Part shown: positions 1 through 8,586 of the stretch, piece after piece
Layout of the letters: every line of letters begins with the position of its first letter
How positions within the stretch are numbered: position 1 is the first letter of the stretch
NCBI GenBank assembly: GCA_964578835.1
Contig: CAZOEL010000029.1
Location: 1 to 64,000, forward strand
Direction: 5' to 3'
DNA: 64,000 bases
DNA from: CAZOEL01 sp964578835
GTDB taxonomy: Bacteria > Desulfobacterota > Syntrophobacteria > Syntrophobacterales > Syntrophobacteraceae
The notes under the pieces: model-generated
What the model saw: only the letters and a program-made list of their open reading frames with translations
What the model was told of the DNA's origin: nothing
Database searches by the model: none
Position numbers and translations under genes: made by a program

Positions 1-198
1 CAAGAACCGGAAGAAGACGATGCTTCCACCTTGTCCTACTTTCATCATCCCAGAGTAGCCCTGAGGGAGAGAGAAAAAACCGCAACCCGAACGATCGGTC
101 TGGACAGCCCTCTAGATTCTTCATATTGGATTTTAGATGCAGGATCTGGTTGGCTGGATTCAGGATTCCTGGTGAAGGAACGGCAGTTCAATGAGATG

Positions 199-328
199 TT
201 TGTTGGCGCGCATAAGGGTTGGGATACGCCACCCGATCGTGCTGAGGCATCGAAGCACGATCGGGGATGTTCGCCCTTCGATGCCTCAGGGCGAACGGAA
301 CACCTCACCCCTGATGCGCGCCAACAAA
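199..328. repeat. Nested inverted-repeat element (REP/MITE-like)
   Basis: The outer arms are a perfect 15-base inverted repeat (TTTGTTGGCGCGCAT at 199-213 and its complement at 314-328). Inside are three more dyads: GATCGTGCT/AGCACGATC (235-243, 254-262), GAGGCATCGAAG/CTTCGATGCCTC (244-255, 276-287) and GTTCGCCCT/AGGGCGAAC (269-277, 288-296). The whole can fold into a cruciform. No transposase is present, so it could be a REP-type or non-autonomous element. The rest of bases 1-383 shows no convincing gene; bases 1-60 might be the tail of a gene to the left, which I cannot confirm. Confidence 0.7.
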
Positions 329-383
329 TGTTTTATATCCGGTACCCGTATTAAGAATCCTGCATCAAACATCCAGCATCCGG

Positions 384-1310
384 TCAAACCGCCCCCATCG
401 CTCTTTCGAAGCGCTGGCGGCGAGCGAGCGGCGCAGGAGCAGACGATGCTGTCCTCACCTGAGATTCTATCGACTGAATACGCTGCTTCGGGTCCGGATG
501 AGTTTTGGCAAAGCCGGGTCCACCGGGAGTCATTCTTTTATCCATTACGGAGAGCATAGCGGGAAGAGCAGCAGGGTCGTATCCGACACGTTTCAAAAGA
601 TCGATTGCAGCCTCGTCCGCATCGCGCTCAAGCTCCCTGGAATAGCCGTTGTTCATGATGGTGGAAACGACGTCGCTCACCGACCCTTCGAAAGCTTCTG
701 TGAGCTGCGCCAGCTCGGGCGCTCCATAGTTCTTGGCGCCTTCGGCAGCCAGTATTGTAAGAGCGGAGGTGAGTCTGCTCGTCTTTATGGCTTTGAGGCC
801 GTGCTGACCTTGTATATGAGCTATTTCATGAGCCAGGACAGCCGCCAGAGCGTCCTCGTTCTTGCAGTTGCGAAGCATTCCGCGCGTAACAAGGATAAGA
901 CCGCCAGGAGCCGCCACCGCGTTGATTTCTTCAGAATCGAGAATCTGGAAATGGTACCCGCCGAAAGTTTCAGGCCTGTCGGAGGCGGCGGCCAACGTTT
1001 GCCCAACGAGGTTGACGTAGCGATTCGCCTCCTCATTGGCGTAGGGCCGATACTGCCCAAACACCGTAGCGGCGACAGCCCTGCCGATGTAATACTCCTG
1101 CTCCGGGGTAATATCCTGGAAGGTCTTTCCGAAAGCCGTTGTGGTGCGCTTGAGAGAGTCCGCCTGTTGTTGGCTGATGGTTCCCGTAGCGACGCCTACG
1201 GCCGCCCCCATATCTATGACCGGCTGCATTGTCTCACAACCGCAAATCAAGCTCACTTGAAAGAGCGCCAAAAGAATCCTGCATGCGGAACGTTTTGAAG
1301 AAAGTCTCAT
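384..1310 (-). CDS. M48-family zinc metalloprotease, lipoprotein
   Basis: A 308-residue exported peptidase. The N-terminus is a positively charged signal sequence followed by a hydrophobic stretch ending in a Cys around residue 25 (LICGC), which suggests a type II signal peptide and membrane anchoring. The zinc motif HEIAHIQGQH is near residue 162, and a downstream ELERDADEAA supplies the third ligand Glu, as in periplasmic M48B proteins such as BepA or LoiP. Such proteins usually degrade or assist misfolded envelope proteins; the substrate here is unknown. The start ATG overlaps the stop of the SH3 gene upstream (ATGA), so the two are probably translated together. The lipobox is not canonical (Cys at -2), so lipidation is likely rather than certain. 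Confidence 0.9.
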   Translation of the reverse strand: MRLSSKRSACRILLALFQVSLICGCETMQPVIDMGAAVGVATGTISQQQADSLKRTTTAFGKTFQDITPEQEYYIGRAVAATVFGQYRPYANEEANRYVNLVGQTLAAASDRPETFGGYHFQILDSEEINAVAAPGGLILVTRGMLRNCKNEDALAAVLAHEIAHIQGQHGLKAIKTSRLTSALTILAAEGAKNYGAPELAQLTEAFEGSVSDVVSTIMNNGYSRELERDADEAAIDLLKRVGYDPAALPAMLSVMDKRMTPGGPGFAKTHPDPKQRIQSIESQVRTASSAPAPLARRQRFERAMGAV

Positions 1311-1798
1311 CTCAGACCTCCTTCCGCAGGGCGCAAGCCTCCTTCTTTGAGAAACGTCGTCATTTCCCGAGGAGAGACCATTCTCCGCTCCATCCGGTTC
1401 ACCGAGGCATAATCGGCGCCTCTGTGCGTCTTACTGTACCTCGATTCGACTTCCGCATTGAAGCCCTTGCCCGCAAGGGCGACTTCCTGACCGCTTGCGG
1501 CAACCGGAGCGGATTCTCCGCCCGGACGCAAGACAACGCGCTTCCTTGTAAGAGCCGACTGATGAATCCACCCGCTCCGGCTGCGATTGCTCCTTACCTC
1601 AAACCAGTCCCCTTCTTGTCTGAGGACGTCGACCTGGTCGCCATAGGAGACCACACCGGTTATGGGGGCCAAAAACGATGGAGTGGAGCGGATCTGCCCT
1701 TCCTTAACCTGCACGCTCATCATCCCCGAATCCGACCAGGTAACGGAAACCAGCAGAACGACAAAACCAAAGACCAAAAGAACCCGTACTAATCTCAT
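1307..1798 (-). CDS. SH3-domain exported protein
   Basis: About 163 residues starting at MRLVRVLLVFGF, chosen because a GGGAGAG sequence lies about 8 bases upstream; a longer frame exists but has no comparable site. Residues 1-22 form a signal peptide or membrane anchor. Residues 27-80 look like a bacterial SH3 domain (VQVKEGQIRSTPS, then a GWIH near the end), a fold that often binds peptidoglycan or peptides. The C-terminal third is polar and poorly conserved to my eye, with an EMTTFLKEGGLRP motif. Its stop overlaps the start of the M48 protease gene by four bases, so a joint role in the cell envelope is a reasonable inference. Confidence 0.8.
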   Translation of the reverse strand: MRLVRVLLVFGFVVLLVSVTWSDSGMMSVQVKEGQIRSTPSFLAPITGVVSYGDQVDVLRQEGDWFEVRSNRSRSGWIHQSALTRKRVVLRPGGESAPVAASGQEVALAGKGFNAEVESRYSKTHRGADYASVNRMERRMVSPREMTTFLKEGGLRPAEGGLR

Positions 1799-1915
1799 AG
1801 CGAAACTCTCCCTCAAGATATCGGCGATCCCCACTCCCCTTGGATGTCGAACGGCAGAATAGATGATCTTGGGCCGTGTTGGCAAACAAAAGATGGAAAG
1901 TGGCCCCGAGGGACA

Positions 1916-2401
1916 TTACTCCTCGGCTATGGCCTGTCCGCGCGAGGTGAAGGAAATTCCCTGCTGAGTCGCGGTGCTGATCATTATGGCTTCAATTATC
2001 GGCTCTGTAACTCTCTCCGAAGCCTTCCACTTGACGATGAAGTTGGCTCCGGAGCCTCCGCTTTTATCCGATTCTTTCACGACATAGCGAACCGACCCCA
2101 TGGGACCGATCTTCAACTCGTTTTCGAGATAGGATTTGATCAATTTTCCATCTGAATCATAATAGTCTACCGCGGTAATCGTCAGAGGATGCGAAGGATC
2201 GGTATTTCTGATGCTCAGGGTTACGGCAAGATAAAAAGGATATTCCCTATCGCCATGATATATATGGGAATAGGCCGGGATATAGACAGTTTGTCCCTTG
2301 AATAGCTCGATCAAGGACATGGCCTCTCTTGCGAAAGCGGACAGCAGCAGGATAGCCCCAAAAACCACAATAAAGGCTCGTCTTCTGGCACAATGGGTCA
2401 C
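1916..2401 (-). CDS. DUF3124 family exported protein
   Basis: 161 residues with an N-terminal signal sequence (hydrophobic segment at about residues 9-25). The mature part carries features I associate with DUF3124: VYIPAYSHIYHGDRE, LSIRNTDPSHPLTI, VDYYDSDGKL, and GGSGANFIVKWKA before a C-terminal QQGISFTSRG. Function is unknown; the pattern is that of a small beta-sandwich periplasmic protein. It lies 118 bases upstream of the SH3/M48 pair on the same strand and may share their transcript. Confidence 0.85.
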   Translation of the reverse strand: MTHCARRRAFIVVFGAILLLSAFAREAMSLIELFKGQTVYIPAYSHIYHGDREYPFYLAVTLSIRNTDPSHPLTITAVDYYDSDGKLIKSYLENELKIGPMGSVRYVVKESDKSGGSGANFIVKWKASERVTEPIIEAIMISTATQQGISFTSRGQAIAEE

Positions 2402-2829
2402 TGTAGCGCTCCTTTTTCTGGACTATAGATTTTCGATTGCATAATAACCACCGAGTGCAGACGCCATGAAATGGACATGGCCGCTTGGACAGATTAGCTC
2501 AAAGGAAGGAACTACTGCAATGAACAAAGGGAAAGCTTTGATTGCGTAAGCAAGAAGGCTATTCTCTGAATCTATCTTCGCATTGCAGGAGCAGCTTTCA
2601 TCCGCGATAGAAGCATGAGGACTGATAGACGCATTGGCTGAAAGGGGGTAAAGCGGTTGCCGCTTATTCCGGCGCCTTACACCCCTTTTTGGAAATGCGC
2701 CCTTGGCTGACTCTGCTCTTCGCGGCTGGAAACCGCTCCTACGATAACAAATGGGGAAAACGGAGCGGAATAACGGTCAACAGCCTCAGGCAATCACCCC
2801 ACCATTCATCCACTCAACCATTCACCCAT
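2402..2829. other. Intergenic region with stem-loop and CCATTCA repeats
   Basis: No gene is convincing here. Bases 2641-2684 can form an imperfect hairpin: AAAGGGG and GTAA on the left pair with TTAC and CCCCTTT on the right, with an inner AGCGG-TTG-CCGCT hairpin. It could end transcripts arriving from either side. Bases about 2800-2838 hold imperfect tandem copies of CCATTCA/CCATTCACC just outside the 3-prime end of the flavin-barrel gene. Confidence 0.45.
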
Positions 2830-3291
2830 TCACCCACCCGAAATCTTCCCCGTCATCGACTCGATCTCAATCTTCAGAATAACCACCCGTTTCAGCGCAT
2901 CATCGGGAACATCGAAAGGCGCATTGGAATAGTGCCGGAAGATTATCTCCAGCGCCTTTCTCTTCTGTTCGGGATCGTCTGCGATGACGGACATTTTCCC
3001 GAAGCCAACCACACTGGCGTATTTCATCCCCCAGCGGCACGTCAGATCGCCTTCAATCAATTCGACGGCCGCGTCCATCTCGAAGCATACTTTGTTGTTT
3101 CTCCTGATAAGATCGATCTTCCTTCCTTCCGGCGCCGAATGAAAATAGAGAGCCCCATGCTCATAGCCGTAGCTCATCGGAATTACATAGGGCGAATCTT
3201 CATCGCAGAACCCTACCCTGCAAACAATGGATTTCCGGATGATCTCTTCAATGCTCTTTTCATCCAGCACTTCTCTGTCTTTTCTTCTCAT
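2830..3291 (-). CDS. Pyridoxamine 5-phosphate oxidase-like flavin-split-barrel protein
   Basis: 153 residues of the FMN split-barrel superfamily, closest in style to NimA-type proteins: N-terminal DEKSIEEIIRKSIVCRVGF, then PYVIPMSYGYEHGALYFHSA, GRKIDLIRRNNKVCFEMD and WGMKYASVVGFGKM. Such proteins bind FMN, heme or F420 and have varied redox roles, so a reaction cannot be named. It follows mgdD after only 14 bases, so it is likely the last gene of the methylamine operon. It may protect from or transfer electrons for the flavoenzymes, or simply be a passenger; that part is inference. Confidence 0.8.
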   Translation of the reverse strand: MRRKDREVLDEKSIEEIIRKSIVCRVGFCDEDSPYVIPMSYGYEHGALYFHSAPEGRKIDLIRRNNKVCFEMDAAVELIEGDLTCRWGMKYASVVGFGKMSVIADDPEQKRKALEIIFRHYSNAPFDVPDDALKRVVILKIEIESMTGKISGG

Positions 3292-3305
3292 AGCAAAGCT
3301 CGCTT

Positions 3306-3923
3306 TTAGCCCAGCCAGGCGCTGAACCTCCTCCAGCCAGAAGGTTGAATTCCATATTCCTTTCCGGCATCCATAACCGCATCGAGCAGGAAATGCCCAT
3401 AGCCGCGGGCGCTCGCGAGGATGAGACCCGGCGCTCCGTTCGATCCTTCGAGACGAACCATGAAACAGGTTATGTCCTCAATCGGCGCAAGAGCGGCCTG
3501 CGGCGATGCCGCTCCCTCCAGATCGACCGCGCTCAATTTGCTCAGAACATCGAAGCAGCGCGGCCCAACCACCGCCAGGGCGGCATAGGCGTCGGTCATA
3601 TCCGTATAGTTGAATTCTTCAAAAAGAGGAAGCTCATCGCTGAAGCTAAAGATGCGAGCTTCCGAAGGCGTAAGCCGCGCCAGAAGCGTGCCGCCGCTCA
3701 TTGCTACGGCTCCCTGCTTCGGCGGCGTGGCCACTCCAGCCGGCCTCATCTCATCAAGGTTTTCTCCTTGAAGGCTCCACTTGGGGATATGACTCAAATC
3801 AGTGACAAAAAGATTGTTGCGGACTCTTTCACCCACGTAAGCCAAAGGAATCTCCCAGCCGTTTCGCTTCAAGACGCTTTCCGGCTCAAGTCCCATATTG
3901 ATCGGCGATGTACGTTTGATCAT
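3306..3923 (-). CDS. mgdD: N-methylglutamate dehydrogenase subunit D (sarcosine oxidase gamma-like)
   Basis: 205 residues resembling the gamma subunit of heterotetrameric sarcosine oxidase (SoxG), a small GcvT-like protein that packs against the alpha subunit. Visible traits are an N-terminal arginine-rich segment, LFVTDLSHIPKWSLQGE in place of the usual aminomethyltransferase core, AALAVVGPRCFDVLSKL, and a C-terminal AGKEYGIQPSGWRRFSAWLG. It is the fourth subunit gene after mgdA, mgdB and mgdC, separated from mgdC by 155 bases that hold an inverted repeat. Sequence similarity alone does not separate sarcosine from N-methylglutamate as substrate; the neighbouring mgs and gmaS genes decide for N-methylglutamate. 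Confidence 0.8.
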   Translation of the reverse strand: MIKRTSPINMGLEPESVLKRNGWEIPLAYVGERVRNNLFVTDLSHIPKWSLQGENLDEMRPAGVATPPKQGAVAMSGGTLLARLTPSEARIFSFSDELPLFEEFNYTDMTDAYAALAVVGPRCFDVLSKLSAVDLEGAASPQAALAPIEDITCFMVRLEGSNGAPGLILASARGYGHFLLDAVMDAGKEYGIQPSGWRRFSAWLG

Positions 3924-3992
3924 GCGTTACTCCTTATGTTCTTAATATTCCTATATACGGGTATATACGGACCGGCGTAGCTCGGCATCGGT

Positions 3993-4060
3993 CGGATGCT
4001 CGACGCCAGATGCTGGATAGAATCCCGGCATATGCCTGTCCGGTCTTTATCGAGCATCCG
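3993..4060. repeat. Inverted repeat between mgdC and mgdD
   Basis: CGGATGCTCGA (3993-4003) and its exact complement TCGAGCATCCG (4050-4060) flank a 46-base loop that contains smaller CCGG-centred dyads. It sits in the 155-base gap between mgdC and mgdD, inside a transcript whose other gaps are below 50 bases. It may be a REP-like element or an RNA structure that sets the relative amount of the last two genes. Confidence 0.5.
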
Positions 4061-4078
4061 GCACAAAGCAAATTTCCA

Positions 4079-7021
4079 TTAACTTCTAAGCCTGAAGCCC
4101 TCGGGGTCGTAAAAAGGCGTTGGAACGATCTTCGCCCTTACCGTCTTCACTTCCGGAGGGGCCCCCTTTGTCAACTTGCCATCCGTGTATAATTCGAGAG
4201 GGCCGCCCATCACGGCCAGATCGGGATCGACCAGGGCCATGCCGATCGATTGTCCCAGGGCCGCGCTGAAGCGCGAGGAACAGATCCGTCCTTTCACTAT
4301 GCCGTCCGCGACCACGATGGAGCCATCCGAGGGCGTTTCTTGCGGGTTTTCCATCATGAAGCCCACAAGCTTCTGACGGTGTGTCTGCTTTTCCGCAGCG
4401 CGCAGAGCGGGCGCCCCGACAGTTTTCGCATCGACTTTCCTGCGGTCCCAGGCCCAGGACATCCCGATGTCGTGGAGCGTGGAATGATTATCGGTTTCAA
4501 GGCCGATGATCACATGGCCTTTCTCCAGTCTGAGAACTGATTGCGCTTCCAGGCCGAAGGGCTTGATTCCGAACGGCTCCCCGGCTTCTCGAATGGCTTC
4601 GTGTAGCGCCGGGCCGTAAGAAGACGGAATATGGATTTCGTACGAGAGCTCTCCAACGAAGCCAACGCGCATGACCAGAGCGTCTATCTCACCGCAAAGC
4701 TTCATCTTGCGGATTCCCATGTAAGGAAGAGCGGCGCCGGAAAGATCGTCTTCGGTGAGCTTCGCAAGGACATCCCGCGATCTTGGCCCAGCCAGGTTGA
4801 TGGCGGCCATGGCGTCTGTGAGGTTCACGAGGGAAGTCTTCCAGTCTTCCTCCCTGCTATGAAAGCTAAGCCACTCGCCCGTGTTGGGCGCTCGGACCGT
4901 GCTGGTCGTGAAAAAGTAGTCGTTTTCACCCATTTTGGCGACTACGCCGTCATCGATGATCACGCCTTCCTCATTGCACATGGCGGCATAGGTGAGCTTC
5001 CCCTCTTTGACTTTGCTCATATCGCCGGCGTAGACCCGGTTTAAAAGCTTCAAGGCATCCGGTCCGAAAAGGCGAAACTTTCCGAGGGTCGAAACATCGA
5101 TGAATCCCACGTTGTTCCGGACGTTTTCGATTTCTCCCGTGGCGCGCTCATCACCGAAGAAGCGCACCCGGCTCCAGACTCCAGCGAGCCGGAAGGCGGC
5201 GCCCTCGAGCGCCTGCTGGCATTCGTGGAGAGGCGTAAGCTTTACCGGAGCGTGTCTCCTTCCGCCGAGCACCGCCATACTGGTGGGAACCACGGGCGGG
5301 CGCACGGTGGTCGGCAAGACCGAGCCTGGCTCTAGCCCCTTTACTTGCGCAACGACAAGCGGCAGGTTCTGCCCGCTCAGGTAACTCTGGGAGGGACCGG
5401 TTCCCGCAGTCGAGTAGCGCTTGATGAGCTCGGCCTGATCGAAACCTTCGGCCATGCCGTCGGCGATCTGCTCCATGGTGACGTCTTCATCGAAGCATAC
5501 AAAGCATTTGCTCCGTTTGCCGGAAGCCGAGACGATCCCTGCTCCGCGCTTTGGCCCGGGCAAAGAATCTAGCGCGCTTATCGCATCAGATAAATCCGCC
5601 GCCACATCGATTCCCGCATCTCGAAGGGCCATGAGTCCGGCCAGCCTTCCCTGGGCCTCTATGGCCTGCGGATCGTCCATCGCCAGAACGCGTCCGGCAG
5701 CATGCACAGCCGGAGGATATTCCCTTGGCAGGAATTGAGACGTGTTTGCGTCATAAGCCATTTTGGCGCCGGCAACGTGCAGGAGCTGCGAAAGAGGAGC
5801 AACCCCAGCCGAGGCGAGCAAGAGATCGCATTCGAACTGCAATTCCTTCTTTTCCACCCCGTTTGTTTGCAGAGTTACTCCGCTCAACGTTTTGAAGCCC
5901 TTGGCTTTGGAAGCCGCATAACCGGGCAGGAATGAAACGCCCAACTGCTGCAAGCGCTCGAGCGGCGCCGGGTCGAACCCGCTGGATCGGGCATCGGCCA
6001 CGGCGACGACTTCGACTCCGGCCTGGACCAGATCCGCAGCCGCTTCGAGCATTCCGTCATGGCCTCCGCTCACAACCGCCCTGGCGCCGGGTTTGATTCC
6101 GTAGGTATGAATGAGCTGCTGCGCGCAGCTTCCCTGCATGATGCCCGGGTAGTCGTTATTCTGAAACAGGAGCGGCCTCTCGATGGCTCCGGTTGCAACG
6201 ACAACGCTTTTTGCCCTGATTTCGTAGTAGCATTCTCTGAAATAATCGTTCGGGCCTCCCCGCTGAACCGCCGTCACCTGGTTCGATTGATAGATGGCCG
6301 TCGCCGGAGCGGAAAGCAGCACTTTTATATTTTCGCAGGCTAGCACTTCATCGGCAAGGATCGCCCCGTGGCGGAAGGCGGGCGTCCCGTTGCCGACGGG
6401 CGCCGTCCGGTATTTCAAAGATCCTCCGAGCCGATCGCAGGCCTCGAGAAGGATGACGCGCACACCGGCTTTCGCGGCTTCCAGAGCCGCGCGCATTCCA
6501 GCCGCTCCGCCTCCTATCACGCAGACTTCGGCGTTCAGATAGCGATTCTCATAGATGGCGTCGGGCATATGGGGATCGATTTCCCCGAAGCCAGCCGCCC
6601 TTCTAATGATGGGCTCGGCGATGCGCCACATCCAGGGGGGCTTATGGAAGGCCTTATAGTAAAACCCAACGGGCATGGCGAAGCTCATCCACTGCATGAC
6701 CGACATCAGGTCCCATTCCGGAGATCCGATCACGTTTTGAGGCTTAACAACCATTCCCTGGCGCAGAGGAGTCTTACAACTCCTCACATTGGGCTCTCCG
6801 TCAACGCTCATAAGGCAATTGGCGCTGAAGCCGTCCAGATTGTAGAGCCCTCTCGGACGATGGTATTTCATGCTGCGGGAGAAAATACGCACTCCATTTG
6901 CGTACAAGGCGGCGGCAATGGTGTCCCCGGCCAATCCCTTCATCGGTTTGCCCCTGTAGAGGAACCGGATCTCCCGATCTCTGTCGATGCGCTGAGTTGG
7001 GGCTTCGGGCAGGCGAGCCAT
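4079..7021 (-). CDS. mgdC: N-methylglutamate dehydrogenase subunit C (sarcosine oxidase alpha-like)
   Basis: 980 residues, the usual size of the alpha subunit of heterotetrameric sarcosine oxidase. In order: an N-terminal ferredoxin-like Fer2_4 domain (about 15-95, with FSANCLMSVDGEPNVRSCKT), a Rossmann FAD/NAD domain (VIGGGAAGMRAALEAAKAG near 170, second nucleotide site further on), a small cysteine domain (KCFVCFDEDVT), and a C-terminal GcvT aminomethyltransferase domain of about 380 residues. That last domain takes the methyl-derived carbon onto tetrahydrofolate as methylene-THF. The start was placed at MARLPEAPTQ because this ATG overlaps the mgdB stop (TAATG); a longer frame would overrun mgdB by about 150 bases. 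Family assignment is strong; substrate is inferred from context. Confidence 0.9.
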   Translation of the reverse strand: MARLPEAPTQRIDRDREIRFLYRGKPMKGLAGDTIAAALYANGVRIFSRSMKYHRPRGLYNLDGFSANCLMSVDGEPNVRSCKTPLRQGMVVKPQNVIGSPEWDLMSVMQWMSFAMPVGFYYKAFHKPPWMWRIAEPIIRRAAGFGEIDPHMPDAIYENRYLNAEVCVIGGGAAGMRAALEAAKAGVRVILLEACDRLGGSLKYRTAPVGNGTPAFRHGAILADEVLACENIKVLLSAPATAIYQSNQVTAVQRGGPNDYFRECYYEIRAKSVVVATGAIERPLLFQNNDYPGIMQGSCAQQLIHTYGIKPGARAVVSGGHDGMLEAAADLVQAGVEVVAVADARSSGFDPAPLERLQQLGVSFLPGYAASKAKGFKTLSGVTLQTNGVEKKELQFECDLLLASAGVAPLSQLLHVAGAKMAYDANTSQFLPREYPPAVHAAGRVLAMDDPQAIEAQGRLAGLMALRDAGIDVAADLSDAISALDSLPGPKRGAGIVSASGKRSKCFVCFDEDVTMEQIADGMAEGFDQAELIKRYSTAGTGPSQSYLSGQNLPLVVAQVKGLEPGSVLPTTVRPPVVPTSMAVLGGRRHAPVKLTPLHECQQALEGAAFRLAGVWSRVRFFGDERATGEIENVRNNVGFIDVSTLGKFRLFGPDALKLLNRVYAGDMSKVKEGKLTYAAMCNEEGVIIDDGVVAKMGENDYFFTTSTVRAPNTGEWLSFHSREEDWKTSLVNLTDAMAAINLAGPRSRDVLAKLTEDDLSGAALPYMGIRKMKLCGEIDALVMRVGFVGELSYEIHIPSSYGPALHEAIREAGEPFGIKPFGLEAQSVLRLEKGHVIIGLETDNHSTLHDIGMSWAWDRRKVDAKTVGAPALRAAEKQTHRQKLVGFMMENPQETPSDGSIVVADGIVKGRICSSRFSAALGQSIGMALVDPDLAVMGGPLELYTDGKLTKGAPPEVKTVRAKIVPTPFYDPEGFRLRS

Positions 7022-7278
7022 TATAAGTCTCCTTCCTTGTCCATAACAGGCAGATTGGTTGTTGTATCCCTCACGACGGTGAGCCAGCAGCCGCACCCTT
7101 TGGTGTGGAACCACCACTCTTTGCGGGGACCGCAGACGTTTTTCGCCAGGTAGACGTAATCGGCCCACTCTTCATCGGTGACGCTCTCTTCGTCCGGGCG
7201 GGTCTTAACTTCGCCGCCGAACCTGAATTCATATATGTTACGCGGCCCGCAATTGGGGCATTCGAGTATGAACGACAT
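7021..7278 (-). CDS. mgdB: N-methylglutamate dehydrogenase subunit B (sarcosine oxidase delta-like)
   Basis: 85 residues, the size of SoxD, the zinc-binding delta subunit. The zinc ligands are recognisable as CPNCGPRN at residues 8-15 and the later HTKGCGCW, around residues 58-65. YEFRFGGEV and DEEWADYVYL are typical of the family. An AAGGAG sequence lies 8 bases before the ATG. Its stop overlaps the mgdC start, so the two subunits are probably made in equal amounts. Confidence 0.9.
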   Translation of the reverse strand: MSFILECPNCGPRNIYEFRFGGEVKTRPDEESVTDEEWADYVYLAKNVCGPRKEWWFHTKGCGCWLTVVRDTTTNLPVMDKEGDL

Positions 7279-7327
7279 GGATATTTCTCCTTATTTCTCT
7301 TAGCTGCTAACGGTATCAATCCCGATA

Positions 7328-8569
7328 TCAATTCCACGGGGTATAAAACATTGTCGCCGCGGTTTCCTTCTGCAGATTGTAGCGGCGATAGCGCTCGAGG
7401 CTAAAGGGCTCGAGAATCTTTGGGCATTTGCGGGTTGTGAGCCACTCGGCCATGTAGCGTCCCGTGATCGGAGCAGATTTGAAGCCAAAATATCCCCATC
7501 CGCAATCCATGTAGTAGCCATCGATCCTGCTGTCGCTCATAATGGGCGCCATGTCGGGAGTCATATCCGTGAGTCCGGCCCAGATCCTCATGAACTTCGC
7601 CCCCTTCATGCACGGCAGCAGATCGATCAGGGCTTCTCCCTGATGCTTCAGGTATCTTGCCGTCGTCTGCGTCGTATAGGTCGGCCACGGGTCCATGTGG
7701 GAGCCGGTTACGATCTCCCCCTTGAGGCTCTGGCTTGCGTAGGCATGGTAGCGGCCGGAGGAAACGACGTGGTGCAGAAAAGGCTTGAGCGGCTCCGAGA
7801 CCATCGCCTGCAGCGGAAGAACGCTTATCGGAAGATCGATCCCCACCATGGAGGACACCGTTGGGCTGTAGCCTCCCGCGGCATTAAGAACGATCGGGGT
7901 TTTTATAACGCCCTTGTCCGTCCTGACTCCGGCTATCTTGCCGTTCTCGACGTCTATCCCCTGCACTTCAGTCAACTGGTGGATATGAATTCCCATCTTG
8001 TCCGCGGCTCTCGCAAGAGCCCACACCACCGCGTCGTGCCTCACGGTGCCGCCCGGAGGGTGATACATGCCGCCTGCTATCGGGTAGCGGGGCCTATCGC
8101 TGACGTCCAGTTCGGGAACGAGCTTCTTGCATTCCTCGGGCGTCAGGAACTCCGATTGAACCCCCATGTACTGAGCGGTGGCCACCGTCATCTTGAGCGC
8201 CGCCGCTTCAGCTTCCGCATGCGCCAGGTTCAAATTGCCGCAGTTGAAGAACATGAGGTTGAAATCGAGCTCTTTTATGAGCTCGGGCCATAGCTTCAAG
8301 CCTTCGTCATAAAGAGGTATGTTTTCCTTGCTGCGCTGATTGGAGCGAACGATGGAGGTATTGCGCCCGCTTCCGCCATATCCGATATAGCGACGCTCGA
8401 TGACGGCCACATTGGTCATGCCGTGGTCGCGCCCAAGATAATAGGCTGCCCCAAGGCCGTGGAGCCCGCCGCCAATGATCACTGCGTCATAGGACTTCTG
8501 CACGGGACGCTCACGCCACATGCGCCTGTCCTTCTTACCCATGAATTTATCCAGTAAAGCTGAAAACAT
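7328..8569 (-). CDS. mgdA: N-methylglutamate dehydrogenase subunit A (sarcosine oxidase beta-like)
   Basis: 413 residues of the DAO/SoxB family. The FAD-binding motif AVIIGGGLHGLGAAYYLG lies near residue 30. GGTVRHDAVVWALARAADK contains the His that in sarcosine oxidase beta subunits carries the covalent flavin. The C-terminal half has GLTDMTPDMAPIMSDS and CGWGYFGFKSAP typical of the family. It would oxidise the N-methyl group of N-methylglutamate, with the carbon passed to the alpha-subunit folate site. It starts 17 bases after the fused synthase gene, with GGAAGGAG about 10 bases upstream of its ATG. Confidence 0.9.
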   Translation of the reverse strand: MFSALLDKFMGKKDRRMWRERPVQKSYDAVIIGGGLHGLGAAYYLGRDHGMTNVAVIERRYIGYGGSGRNTSIVRSNQRSKENIPLYDEGLKLWPELIKELDFNLMFFNCGNLNLAHAEAEAAALKMTVATAQYMGVQSEFLTPEECKKLVPELDVSDRPRYPIAGGMYHPPGGTVRHDAVVWALARAADKMGIHIHQLTEVQGIDVENGKIAGVRTDKGVIKTPIVLNAAGGYSPTVSSMVGIDLPISVLPLQAMVSEPLKPFLHHVVSSGRYHAYASQSLKGEIVTGSHMDPWPTYTTQTTARYLKHQGEALIDLLPCMKGAKFMRIWAGLTDMTPDMAPIMSDSRIDGYYMDCGWGYFGFKSAPITGRYMAEWLTTRKCPKILEPFSLERYRRYNLQKETAATMFYTPWN

Positions 8570-8586
8570 ATACTCAATGCTCCTTC

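Noticed and set aside
31..354. 107-codon plus-strand frame at the left edge
   Set aside because: Most of it is made of the nested inverted repeat, so it is unlikely to be coding.
2800..2838. CCATTCA tandem copies as a CRISPR-like or microsatellite element
   Set aside because: Too few and too irregular; noted only as part of the intergenic region.
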